Shown here in pieces: positions 32,758-43,455 of a DNA stretch of 64,000 bases (the stretch's first letter is position 1; each line of letters starts with the position of its first letter). The notes beneath the pieces were generated by a model. That model had not been told where the DNA came from. It did no database searches and worked only from the letters and a program-made list of their open reading frames with translations. This stretch comes from Pleodorina starrii (taxonomy: Eukaryota > Chlorophyta > Chlorophyceae > Chlamydomonadales > Volvocaceae). The position numbers and the translations under genes are program-made. Where the stretch lies: NCBI GenBank assembly GCA_030267565.1, contig BRXU01000008.1, positions 1,736,001 to 1,800,000 of the forward strand. Direction: 5' to 3'.

Positions 32758-34148
32758 GGGCGTAACCGTCTCCAACGGCTCAGTACGTCTTACGAAATCC
32801 GCCCGCCTCGCGTTCCTTAGATCTCTGATGAGACTCCGTCAGGCTCCGTCCGCCCGCCTCGCGTCCCTGAGGCTCGCTTCCCAACCCCCATTTGTTACGC
32901 AAGCCGCCCGCCTCTTCATCTCCCACCCCAAGCCTCTGCTGACGATGGATGAAACGCAAGACAGCAACCCCGTGGTCCAATCCCCACAACTTACAACTAA
33001 TCGTCAACCTCCTGCCCGGCAACATGCGTGCCTACGTCTCGAAGGACAAGGGGTTGGTTTCGGCTTCCTTGAAGCCGGAAAAAGGGCGGGGCCCCACTAA
33101 ATCTGTACGGGTTAAGTTGAGTGCTAGGGCGGCGAGGGCGTGAAGTGTGAGAGTGTCGACATTCCTGCTGATAGACAGCCAGAGCGTTTTCCGGAAATGC
33201 CTGCTAGCCTAGTCGTTAGCAAGGCCTGCCGGCGCCGCGCGAAGCGCGTCATCCCGTCGGGTGCATGAGCGCATGTGCGCATCGACCGAAATACGGCATT
33301 TCCAAAGCGAGCGGCGAGGGCGTCAACTGTGAGAGTGTCGACATTCCTGCTGATAGGCAGCCAGAGCTTTATATCTGAAATGCCTGCGGCTTCAGCAATC
33401 CGACCCATGTTTAGCATCGCGCGCCGTCTCGGCACTGTGCAACTCTTCCGGCCAGCGCATTGGCTGAAGTTACTTGACAGTAGACATGGAGTGTATCATT
33501 TACACATCACGCAGGCTGACTTGCCAATAGAAGGACAGCGGAACTGTTTGCGAGGGTTGCGACGACGTGCAGTTGCCGACGAGAGTGCACAGGCTTCGCT
33601 ACTGAGGTATTCGCCATAGAGGAGGCTTGACTGCTTTAATATTAGGACAGGGAATGTAGAAGTCCATCCCCTAGGTTGCCGACTTGGCTTGTATGTTGGG
33701 CGGCCCGCAGCAGAAGACCGCCGCGTCCTGCGTGCAATTTGCCGCTTGGCGTCCGACAACCAGCAGTTCGCCCCTAATGGTTTGTCCTATGCAAACTTTG
33801 TTGTTATAGTAATATGCGTCAAGACGATTGGACCGGCTAGCAGAGCTGTTGTGGTGTGGTCGCGGGAAGAATGTTCGCAATGCAAACATAGTTGGTTGCT
33901 TGCCGGAACGAAGATTCATTTCACGCCGTCATGTCAGAATTCCACTTTGATGAACGATGAATCTTCTGGAATTAATTATAGGCCGAGAGGTGTTGGTTTG
34001 ACCTCGGCCTCGGTCCATGGAGACTGCCAAACTGGCTTTTACTCATACGAGGTTGGGTTCCTATAATAAATTTACCGTGCAATAAAGAATGTAATCTTTT
34101 ACTTATGCAGCCTTTCCGACGGCCGAAAGTCTGCACTTGCCCTTTTAC
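32758..34148. other. Non-coding spacer with a diverged direct repeat
   Basis: A block of about 80 bp at 33129-33206 is repeated at 33310-33392 (both contain GAGAGTGTCGACATTCCTGC). A minus frame across the second block (MLNMGRIAEAAGISDIKLWL) has protein-like composition but no recognised domain or splice partner, so it is not called a gene. The right end becomes AT-rich before the satellite. Confidence 0.45.
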
Positions 34149-34191
34149 ATTAGACATTAGACATTAGACATCAGACATCAGACATCAGACA
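34149..34191 (+). repeat. Heptanucleotide tract (TTAGACA)3(TCAGACA)3
   Basis: Three TTAGACA units are followed by three TCAGACA units directly at the left border of the pentamer satellite. It differs from the TTTTAGGG telomere repeat of Chlamydomonas. Confidence 0.85.
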
Positions 34192-34227
34192 AGCGCGCGC
34201 CCTTTGGGCCGCGGGCTGCCGTAGCGC

Positions 34228-36024
34228 CCCTTGCGGATGCGGACGCGACGCGACGCGATGCGACGCGACGCGACGCGACGCTATGCTCCATTACGATTCG
34301 CTACGCAACGCTATGCTACACTACGCTATGCTAGGCTACATGACGCGATGCGACGCAACGCGACGCTACACCATGTTACGTGACGCGACGTGATGCTATG
34401 CTACGCTCCGCGATGCTCCATGCTACACGCCGCTACGCTCCATTACGATCCGCTACGCAACGCTATGCTACGCTATGCTACACTATGCTACGCTAGGCTA
34501 CATGACGCGACGACGCGACGTCGTGTTAGTTGCGTTGTGTAGCATTGCAATGTGATCGTGCATGCTGCGCTGCACTACACGATGCGACGCGACGCTACAC
34601 GACGCGACGTGACGCGACGCGACGCGACGTGACGTGACACGACGCGACGTAACGCGACACGACACGACGCGACGCAACATGACGCGACGCGACACGCATG
34701 ACACGACGCGACGCGACGCAACGCGACGCTACACTACGTTACATGACGCGATGCGACGCTATGCTACGCTCCGTGATGCTCCACACTATGCTCCGCTATG
34801 CTCCATTACGATCCGCTACGCAATGCTATGCTACGCTACGCTATGCTAGGCTACATGACGCGACGACGCGACGTCATGTTGCGTTGCGTAGCATTGCAAT
34901 GCGATCGTTCACGCTGCACTACACTATGGTACGCGACGCGATGCTACGCTACGCTACGGTACGCTACGCGGCGGTGAGCGGCGGCGAGCGGCAACGAGTA
35001 ACGAGCGGCGACGACGCGAGCCACGACGAGCCGCGACGAGGCGACAGGCGCGCACGACTTTATTCGCCGACTACACGACGCGACGCTATGCTCCGCGATA
35101 CGCTCCGCTATGCTTCGTTACGCTCCGCTACGCAACGCTATGCAACGCTATGCAACGCTACGCTATGCTATGCAGCATCCTAAGTAGCGCGAGTGCACGA
35201 TCGCATTTTCCTCGCAAATCGCAAGGCGACTAACTTTGACAAGCCTAACGCTATGATATCGCACATAAATGATTTCTATGATATATCTATATGCGAGCAG
35301 CACATCCCGCGACGCAAAAAAAAATTTACGCACTTTACGCGTCGGGGTTTCGGAGCCGATTTACGATCGTGCGCGCTGCACTACACTATGGTACGCGACG
35401 CGATGCTACGCTACGCTACGCTACGCTACGCTACGCTACGCTACGCTACGCTACGCTACGCCACGCGGCAGTGAGCGGCGGCGAGCGGCGACGAATAACG
35501 AGCGGCGACGACGCGACCCGCGACGAGCCGCGACGAGCGGCGACTAACTTTGAGCCGAGCGCAGCGGAGCGTGCGCGGCTTTAATCGCCGACTTGCGTTA
35601 AAGCGATGAAACCGAGCGAGCGAGCGAGCGAGCGACAGCGTAACGAAGCGCAGCAGAACGCAGCGGAGCGCTGCGCAGGCGCGCACGACTTTATTCGCCG
35701 ACTACACGACGCGACGCTATGCTCCGCGATACGCTCCGCTATGCTTCGTTACGATCCGTTACGCAACGCTACGCTACGCTACGCTACGCTACGCTACGCT
35801 ACGCTACGCTACGCTACGCTACGCTACGCTATGCTATGCAGCATCCTAAGTAGCGCGAGTGCACGATCGCATTTTCCTCACAAATCGCAAGGCGACTAAC
35901 TTTGACAAGCCTAACGCTATGATATCGCACATAAATGATTTCTATGATATATCTATATGCGAGCAACACATCCCGCGACGCAAAAAAAATTTACGCACTT
36001 TACGCGTCGGGGTTTCGGAGCCGA
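34228..36024. repeat. Pentanucleotide satellite (CGACG / CTACG / CTATG) with higher-order duplication
   Basis: Most of the block is built from 5-bp units, with pure GCTAC runs at 35400-35460 and 35768-35830. A longer composite unit occurs twice: (TACGC)n, then GAGCGGCGACGA-type tracts, the phrase GCGCACGACTTTATTCGCCG, and an AT-rich stretch ending in TTTACGCGTCGGGGTTTCGG. The AT-rich stretches are at about 35186-35362 and 35852-36024 and are nearly identical. The period 5 keeps all frames open in places, which creates false reading frames such as those at 34698-35183. Confidence 0.92.
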
Positions 36025-36328
36025 GCAATTATACTTCACGATAGCAATTCGATTCACATCGCGCCGCCATGTCACAATTCCATTATGAAACGTTGGATAG
36101 CAATTGCGATGATTTCCCGGCGCGGAGGCGCTCATGCGACTTCGGCCGCGATCAGCGGAAACTAACACAAACTCAAACATGGCTGAACATGCGTACGGAT
36201 GCATATCCCGAAATACAGAATGTAATTTGCGATGAGAAATGCCGAAACGAAAAGCGAAAAGCCCAAAAAAAGGCATTACATCGGACGGACTACATTTCAG
36301 TCGGGGTAAGGCCTCCGCTTCTCTAGCT

Positions 36329-39300
36329 ACATGACACGTGTTGCCTGCGGCAACACTTCCCGGAGCAATTTGAAACGGTCGCGCCGGGCGATGGAAGGGA
36401 GGTACGGCAGGTGACGGGTAGGGGGTTTGCACGTGTTGGGTGTGGCCTGCAGTGCGTTTTTGTCCTCTGTGAGGGGTGTTACAAGGACGGGGACGGTGAA
36501 GAAGCCAACAGGCAACACCAGGGCCAACACTTGGGGCAAGCAGGCCCCAAGAGCAACCGCCCCGTGGCATGACTGAACAGGAAGGATCCCGGGCCCCGGG
36601 GGCATCCCCGGCGCGAGAGGGTGTCCACGCCGGTGTCACGGCCGCAATCCCCAGCTCCCGCAAATCCCAAGAGATTTCCCCCCCCCCGCGTGTAAGGGAG
36701 TCCTCGGCCACGCAAGCCTCGCCCGCCGTAAGGTCCAGCTCCAGGGGTGCAGTGTGTCGCTCAGGAAATGGGGTGCCGGAGCCCCGTACAGTTGCCTCCC
36801 CCTCTGCATGCCCGCCCGTTGTGGCGAGTGCTGGCTGCCCTGCCGGCCCACAAATATGCTAGCCGTCCCCAATTGGCCCGTATTGGGTTCATCGGTGTGC
36901 TGTTAGCCCCACCCGCTTGTCCCTTCTCGGCCGCACGGTGCACCCTGACTGACCGACTCCTCTGCTGTGTCTTCCCCCTTGGGCCAGGACCCTCGTGCGA
37001 CATGCCACCTCCCTGCCGATTCAGCGACGCGTGTCGTCCCTTTCCCCTTTGCCATGCGCTCACTGCCTGAGGCACGTGACGCCCAGTTCCTTTGTGCCCG
37101 GTCCCGTGCGTGGTGCACCCCTCCCCTGCAGACCCCACGGTGTGCGCCGCCCCCCTTTCCCCTTGGCTCGGTATCTCGCGTGGTGCGCCCTCCCCCTGGT
37201 GCACGCCGCCACCCTTGTCCTGATACGGTATTCGGTCTCACGCTCGATGTGCCCCTCCTGGCAACCCCAGCGGCGCACACCACCCTCCTCCTTTCCCACC
37301 CTGTACTCGATGCCGCGGGCCATGTGTCCCCTCCTGCCGTCCGAGCGGCGTGCGCCGCCCTTTCCCGTATCCCCATGGACTCGATCCGCACGTGGTGCAC
37401 GATGCCTCAGCGGCGCGCGCCGCCCCCCCCCCGGTCCCTTGGTACCTGGTCTCACGCGCGATGCGCCCCTCTTCGGCCGACCCCACGGTGCGTGTCGCTT
37501 CCCCTTTCTGCCTTGTGCCCTATTCCGTGCGTGATGCACCCCGCCTACAGCCCCCCCGGTGCGCACCACCCTTTCCCCCCGAACCCGGCCCCGCACGAGA
37601 TGGGCCCCCTGCTGCCATACCCGCGGCACACGCCGCCCCTCCCCGTTGGAACCGGTCCCACGCGCAACTTGCCCTCAAGGTGTGGGCACACGGTGCACAG
37701 TTGTGAACGACCTGTGTGTGGCGGTATCCGTCTCCCGTGTCGCCTGCCGCTCCCCGTGGCCTTGGCCTGAGACCCCTGTCCTTTCCGTAAGCCCAGGCTC
37801 GTCGTGCTGACTGACCTGGCCCGCGCGGGCCGAGCCTTCAACCTTGGTGTCCGGGGGCGGTGGCTCTGTTACTTGACGTGTGGGGCTGTTGCCCGGCAGC
37901 CGCAGGCCCAAGCCTTGTCTCCCCATCTCGGTGTTTGGCAACGGTCCTCGACTTCCTGCTGGAGGGGTTGGCGTACCTTCCCGAGGGTGGCATGCCTTCC
38001 TTGTTTGGTCCCGCCCTAGGCCCAGTAAGCCCTCGAGTGCCTCCTGAGCGGCTGCGCGTGCTTACTATTACCGTAAGCGGTCCTTCTGCCTCCCGCTGGC
38101 TGCTGCCGGTCTCTCCGATGTGGCATTCAACAACGACTGGCGCGCGGCTCAGTCATTCCGACTAGCGATGTTGAGGCGTGGCAAGGTGTTGTGTTGCCTC
38201 GTTTCCAGAAGCCGCATGGTCCCGCTCATTGACAACAGGTGCGACATAGCTCCGAGGATGAGTGTGACGAGCACTGTACGCCCTGGGCCCCAGTTTGCCA
38301 TTATACTAAATGTTGTCGCAGGCGTCTGCTTTGTCCGAATGCAGTTTGGCACCGGATGCTTGGCGTTTCGCTGTCATGAGCGTCATCATAAGCGTCGTCG
38401 TACCACCGACACCCCATCGGTGAAGCCGCGCTTACAGCATGCCCTAGCGGGATGTCAGTAGAACTGATTGTATGCCGTTACGCCTATTTTTTAGGCCGCC
38501 TTACGGCCATTGAACATGTTGCAACCGCTGCCGGCTGCGACCTATCTGATACTGAGCTTTTGTCAAACTTTCATATGCAACATAATTCCATGTCATGTTT
38601 GTTTATGTGCCGGCGTACATATTTGCTGAAGTTACCCTCTGAGGTCGCTATCCGTTTGTGAATGTATTGCGACCGGCGCCTGAGGTCGCGCCGCATCGCG
38701 CAATGCACGTTGTTTACAATGCGGCATTGACTGCCATTGAAAGACTTCCTTGGAGGCGTTCTGGTCGCGCGCCGGCGGGTCGCTCGTCCATGGAGCCTTT
38801 GAATGGCTGCGACGTGGGCGTGCCTGGCTCTCCGACACGGAGGCAGCCATCAATAATATAGAATGCTGATTCCTAGAAATTTCGGTGGCCAGAAGTCGCA
38901 AAAGACGAGTGCGTTTTGTGACATCGGATTTTTTTTGGGGGTATGCAATCCCTCCGCAATCTACGACATGACACGTGTTGCCTGCGGCAACACTGCCCGG
39001 AGCAATTTGAAACGGTCGCGCCGGGCGATGGGAGGGGGGTACGGCAGGAGACGGGTAGGGGGTTTGCACGTGTTGGGTGTGGCCTGCAGTGCGTTTTTGT
39101 CCTCTGCGAGGGCCGTTACAAGGACGGGGAAGGCGAAGAGGCCAACAAGCAACACCAGGGCCAACACTTGGGGCAAGCAGGCCCCAAGAGCAACCACCCC
39201 GTGGCATGACTGAACAGGAAGTATCCCGGGCCCCGGGGGCAGCCCCGGCGCGAGAGGGCGTCCACGCCGGTGTCACGGCCGCAATCCCCCGCTCCCACAA

Positions 39301-41981
39301 ATCCCACGGGAATCCGCCCCCCCCCCCTGCGTGTAAGGGAGTCCGCGGCCGCGGCCGCACGTAAGGGAGTGCGCGGCCGCAGCCGCGCGTAAGGGAGTCC
39401 GCGGCCGCGGCCGTGCCAGCCTTGCCCGCCGTAAGCTCCAGCTCCAGGGGTGCAGCGTGTTGCTCAGGAAATGGGGTGCCGGTGCCCCGTACAGTTGCCT
39501 CCCCCCCTGCGTGCCCGCCCTTTGTGGTGAGCGCTGGCTGCCCTGCCGGCCCATAAATATGCTAGCCGTCCCCATTTGGCCCGTATTGGGTTTTTCGGTG
39601 TGCTGTGAGCCCCACCCCGTACCCCTCGAAGCTGCTTGTCTCTTCTCGGCCGCACGGTGCACCCTGACTGACCGACCTACTGCGAGTGCTGTGTCTTCCC
39701 CCTTGGGCCCGGACCCTCGTGTGACGCGGCACCTCCCTGCCGATTCAGCGACGCGTGCCGTCCCTTTCCTCTTTGCCATGCGCTCACTGCCTGAGGAGCA
39801 TGGAGCCCACTTCCTTAGTGCCCGGTCCCGTGCGTGGTGCACCCCTCCCCTGCAGACCCCACGGTGCGCGCCGCCCCCCTTTCCCCCTGGCTCGGTCTCT
39901 CGCGTGGTGCGCCCTCCCCGTGGTGCACGCCGCCGCCCTTCTCCTTATACGGTATTCGGTCTCACGCTCGATGCACCCCTCCTGGCAACCCCAGCGGCGC
40001 ACACCACCCTCCTCCTTTCCCACCCTGTACTCGATGCCGCGCGCCCTGCGTCCCCTCCTGCTGTCCGAGCGGCGTGCACCACCTTTTCCCGTTTCCCCAT
40101 GGACTCGATCCGCACGTGGTGCACCATGCCTCAGCGGCGCGTGCCGCCCCCCCCCGGTCCCTTGGTACCTGGTCTCGCGCGCGATGCGCCCCTCTTCGGC
40201 CGAACCCGCGGTGCGTGTCGCTTCCCCTTTCTGCCTTGTGCCCTATTCCGTGCGTGATGCACCCCGCCTACAGCCCCCCCGGTGCGCACCACCCTTTCCC
40301 CCCGAACCCGGCCCCGCACGAGATGGGCCCCCTGCTGCCATACCCGTGGCACACGCCGCCCCTCCCCGTTGGAACCGGTCCCACGCGCAACTTGCCCTCA
40401 AGGTGTGGGCACACGGTGCACAGTTGTGAACGACCTGTGTGTGGCGGTATCCGTCTCCCGTGTCGCCTGCCGCTCCCCGTGGCCTTGGCCTGAGACCCCT
40501 GTCCTTTCCGTAAGCCCAGGCTCGTCGTGCTGACTGACCTGGCCCGCGCGGGCCGAGCCTTCAACCTTGGTGTCCGGGGGCGGTGGCTCTGTTACTTGAC
40601 GTGTGGGGCTGTTGCCCGGCAGCCGCAGGCCCAAGCCTTGTCTCCCCATCTCGGTGTTTGGCAACGGTCCTCGACTTCCTGCTGGAGGGGTTGGCGTACC
40701 TTCCCGAGGGTGGCATGCCTTCCTTGTTTGGTCCCGCCCTAGGCCCAGTAAGCCCTCGAGTGCCTCCTGAGCGGCTGCGCGTGCTTACTATTACCATAAG
40801 CGGTCCTTCTGCCTCCCGCTGGCTGCTGCCGGTCTCTCCGATGTGGCATTCGACAACGACTGGCGCGCGGCTCAGTCATTCCGACTAGCGATGTTGAGGC
40901 GTCGCAAGGTGTTGTGTTGCCTCGTTTCCAGAAGCCGCATGGTCCCGCTCATTGACAACAGGTGCGACATAGCTCCGAGGATGAGTGTGACGAGCACTGT
41001 ACGCCCTGGGCCCCAGTTTGCCACTATACTAAATGTTGTCGCAGGCGTCTGCTTTGGCCGAATGCAGTTTGGCACCGGGTGCTTGGCGTTTCGCTGTCAT
41101 GAGCGTCATCATAAGCGTCGTCGTACCACCGACACCCCATCGGTGAAGCCGCGCTTACAGCATGCCCTAGCGGGATGTCAGTAGAACTGATTGTATGCCG
41201 TTACGCCTATTTTTTAGGCCGCCTTACGGCCATTGAACATGTTGCAACCGCTGCCGGCTGCGACCTATCTGATACTGAGCTTTTGTCAAACTTTCATATG
41301 CAACATAATTCCATGTCATGTTTGTTTATGTGCCGGCGTACATATTTGCTGAAGTTACCCTCTGAGGTCGCTATCCGTTTGTGAATGTATTGCGACCGGC
41401 GCCTGAGGTCGCGCCGCATCGCGCAATGCACGTTGTTTACAATGCGGCATTGACTGCCATTGAAAGACTTCCTTGGAGGCGTTCTGGTCGCGCGCCGGCG
41501 GGTCGCTCGTCCATGGAGCCTTTGAATGGCTGCGACGTGGGCGTGCCTGGCTCTCCGACACGGAGGCAGCCATCAATAATATAGAATGCTGATTCCTAGA
41601 AATTTCGGTGGCCAGAAGTCGCAAAAGACGAGTGCGTTTTGTGACATCGGATTTTTTTTGGGGGTATGCAATCCCTCCGCAATCTACGACATGACACGTG
41701 TTGCCTGCGGCAACACTGCCCGGAGCAATTTGAAACGGTCGCGCCGGGCGATGGGAGGGGGGTACGGCAGGAGACGGGTAGGGGGTTTGCACGTGTTGGG
41801 TGTGGCCTGCAGTGCGTTTTTGTCCTCTGCGAGGGCCGTTACAAGGACGGGGAAGGCGAAGAGGCCAACAAGCAACACCAGGGCCAACACTTGGGGCAAG
41901 CAGGCCCCAAGAGCAACCACCCCGTGGCATGACTGAACAGGAAGTATCCCGGGCCCCGGGGGCAGCCCCGGCGCGAGAGGG
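36329..41981 (+). repeat. Tandem duplication of a 2.6-2.7-kb unit, 2.1 copies
   Basis: Copies are 36329-38965, 38966-41688 and a truncated 41689-41981. Each begins ACATGACACGTGTTGCC followed by the hairpin GTGTTGCC-TGC-GGCAACAC (36338-36356, 38975-38993, 41698-41716). The second halves (37650-38965 and 40373-41688) differ by only a handful of substitutions, while the first halves differ more and copy 2 has about 86 bp extra at 39333-39418. Each copy contains a degenerate array of about 60 bp (around 37080-37640 and 39830-40350) built on GTGGTGCACCCCTCCCC-type phrases. No domain is recognised in any frame. The third copy stops where three GGAATTGCTCCGG motifs begin (41980-42020). Confidence 0.92.
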
Positions 41982-43333
41982 AATTGCTCCGGGGGGAATT
42001 GCTCCGGGAATTGCTCCGGGAACGCTAGAGGCGCTACGGCGACAGTGCAGGCACGGACAAGGGCAATCCTACAGGGCGGGGCCCCCTTGGGCGCTTCGCG
42101 CTGGGGCCCCGCCCAAAAACACACACCGCCGATGCTGCAGCGGTACGCACGGGTGCTCTGTTCGGGTCCACTGCACAAAGGATCACCCTCCGGTAGTTGA
42201 TAAGGTTGACATACCACCGCCAAAAGCCATTCCAAAAGCCATTCCGCACCCCAAACCATGTAACACACACACAAAAGCCATTCCGCCAAGACGACCGGCA
42301 GCAGTGAGAACAGTGAGCAGGTATAAAATAACGATACCTGCCCGCAGCCTGCACATGCGTGGTCGCTGTCTGGGGGCCCCTGCAGCTGAGCCCCTGCACC
42401 GGGCGCAGCTCTCCGCGCCAGGTCCCGTTCGGCTGTTCCGACTCCCGTCTGAACGGGCGGCCCATTCGGCCAATCACACTATCAACTCATCGGGGGTCCT
42501 TCCTTCCTTCATCCTTCCTTTATGCATCAAACATTGTCTTCTTGCTGGATTGTAAAGATGACCGTTAGGCGCTGGTGCAACATGAATCGTACAAAGGTAT
42601 CGTAAAGTTCAAAGCACACAACAGTATTTGACCTTTTTTTAAAACAGTTGGTTGCCCCGCAGAGGACCAGCCGGGTGGCTTAGCCGCCCACTCAGGCATG
42701 CGGTCCGTCTGCCGCCCGCAGCTATCCGTGTTCGCTGCTCAGGTTACTGCCTCACGCGGTCCCGGATTCATCATCAACCACGACCACCCCCCGTCAGGGA
42801 AGGGCCGATGCCGACTGTGGGCTCAGAGCGGACACGCCATCGATGCAGGCGAACTAGACCGACTGAATCTTGCGACGCTTCCAACTATCAGCCCCCGCTC
42901 GGGTTACAGAGGGACGCGACTCCCCCCGGCATCGAACAGCCGACCTTGTCTCAAAGGACGTGGCATGCTGCTATCCACATGGTTGGAGCCATTCCTTCTT
43001 GTATATACCGCTGTTAAACAATCCGCGACACAGGTTTATGGTCGATTTCGGGGGCAGTCCTGAGCGAGGCCGTGGCTGGGGTTTAAGCGCACTTCTTGGG
43101 TCGTCCAAAGCGTCCAATAATCGGCCAACTAACTAACCAAGCAACCAACCAACCAACGAGGCAAGCAGAAAGGCAACCTATCGACCATCTAAGCGACCAA
43201 CCCACCACAGAGCTGTACGCCACGGAACTGCATACCGATATGTCACTAGCTATGCTTCGAGCCACTAGGGCATTACCGGTACGCAGTGCGCGGCTGTAGG
43301 GCGCCCGATTTCAAGTTCCCGTATCTCAAAGTC

Positions 43334-43455
43334 TCATGGATCCAGCGGCGCCACGTGCACGTACAGGATCTTGGCGATTTCTGGATCCACGTAGATCCAC
43401 TCTCGCCAGGTGCGCCCCGCGGACTTCCCCACCTCGCTGCTCGCTCGTCCAATAC
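43334..43455 (-). CDS. Possible orphan terminal exon
   Basis: After an acceptor-like CTACCTCAG the minus strand reads 39 codons to a TGA, including EVGKSAGRTWREWIYVDPEI and AKILYVHVAPLDP, with C/G-ending codons and good composition. No upstream exon could be linked to it, and no family is recognised. It may be the end of a gene, a pseudogene remnant, or chance. Confidence 0.25.

Noticed and set aside
34149..34191. Heptamer tract as an interstitial telomere
   Set aside because: TTAGACA/TCAGACA does not match the TTTTAGGG or TTTAGGG telomere repeats of green algae.
34634..35899. Open frames encoding TRRDATRR/YATLRYATL-type proteins
   Set aside because: Pure products of the pentamer satellite; every frame gives the same kind of repeat.
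36338..36356. Perfect hairpin as a rho-independent terminator
   Set aside because: The sequence is eukaryotic nuclear DNA; no T-run follows and the hairpin recurs at each repeat start.
37000..40500. Pro-rich frames of 220-270 codons in the tandem units
   Set aside because: They arise from the degenerate C-rich repeats, overlap in all frames and are not conserved between the two copies beyond the DNA identity.
42880..42960. Possible Pol III B box on the minus strand (TGTTCGATGCC)
   Set aside because: No matching A box, acceptor or second copy was seen, so the support is too weak.
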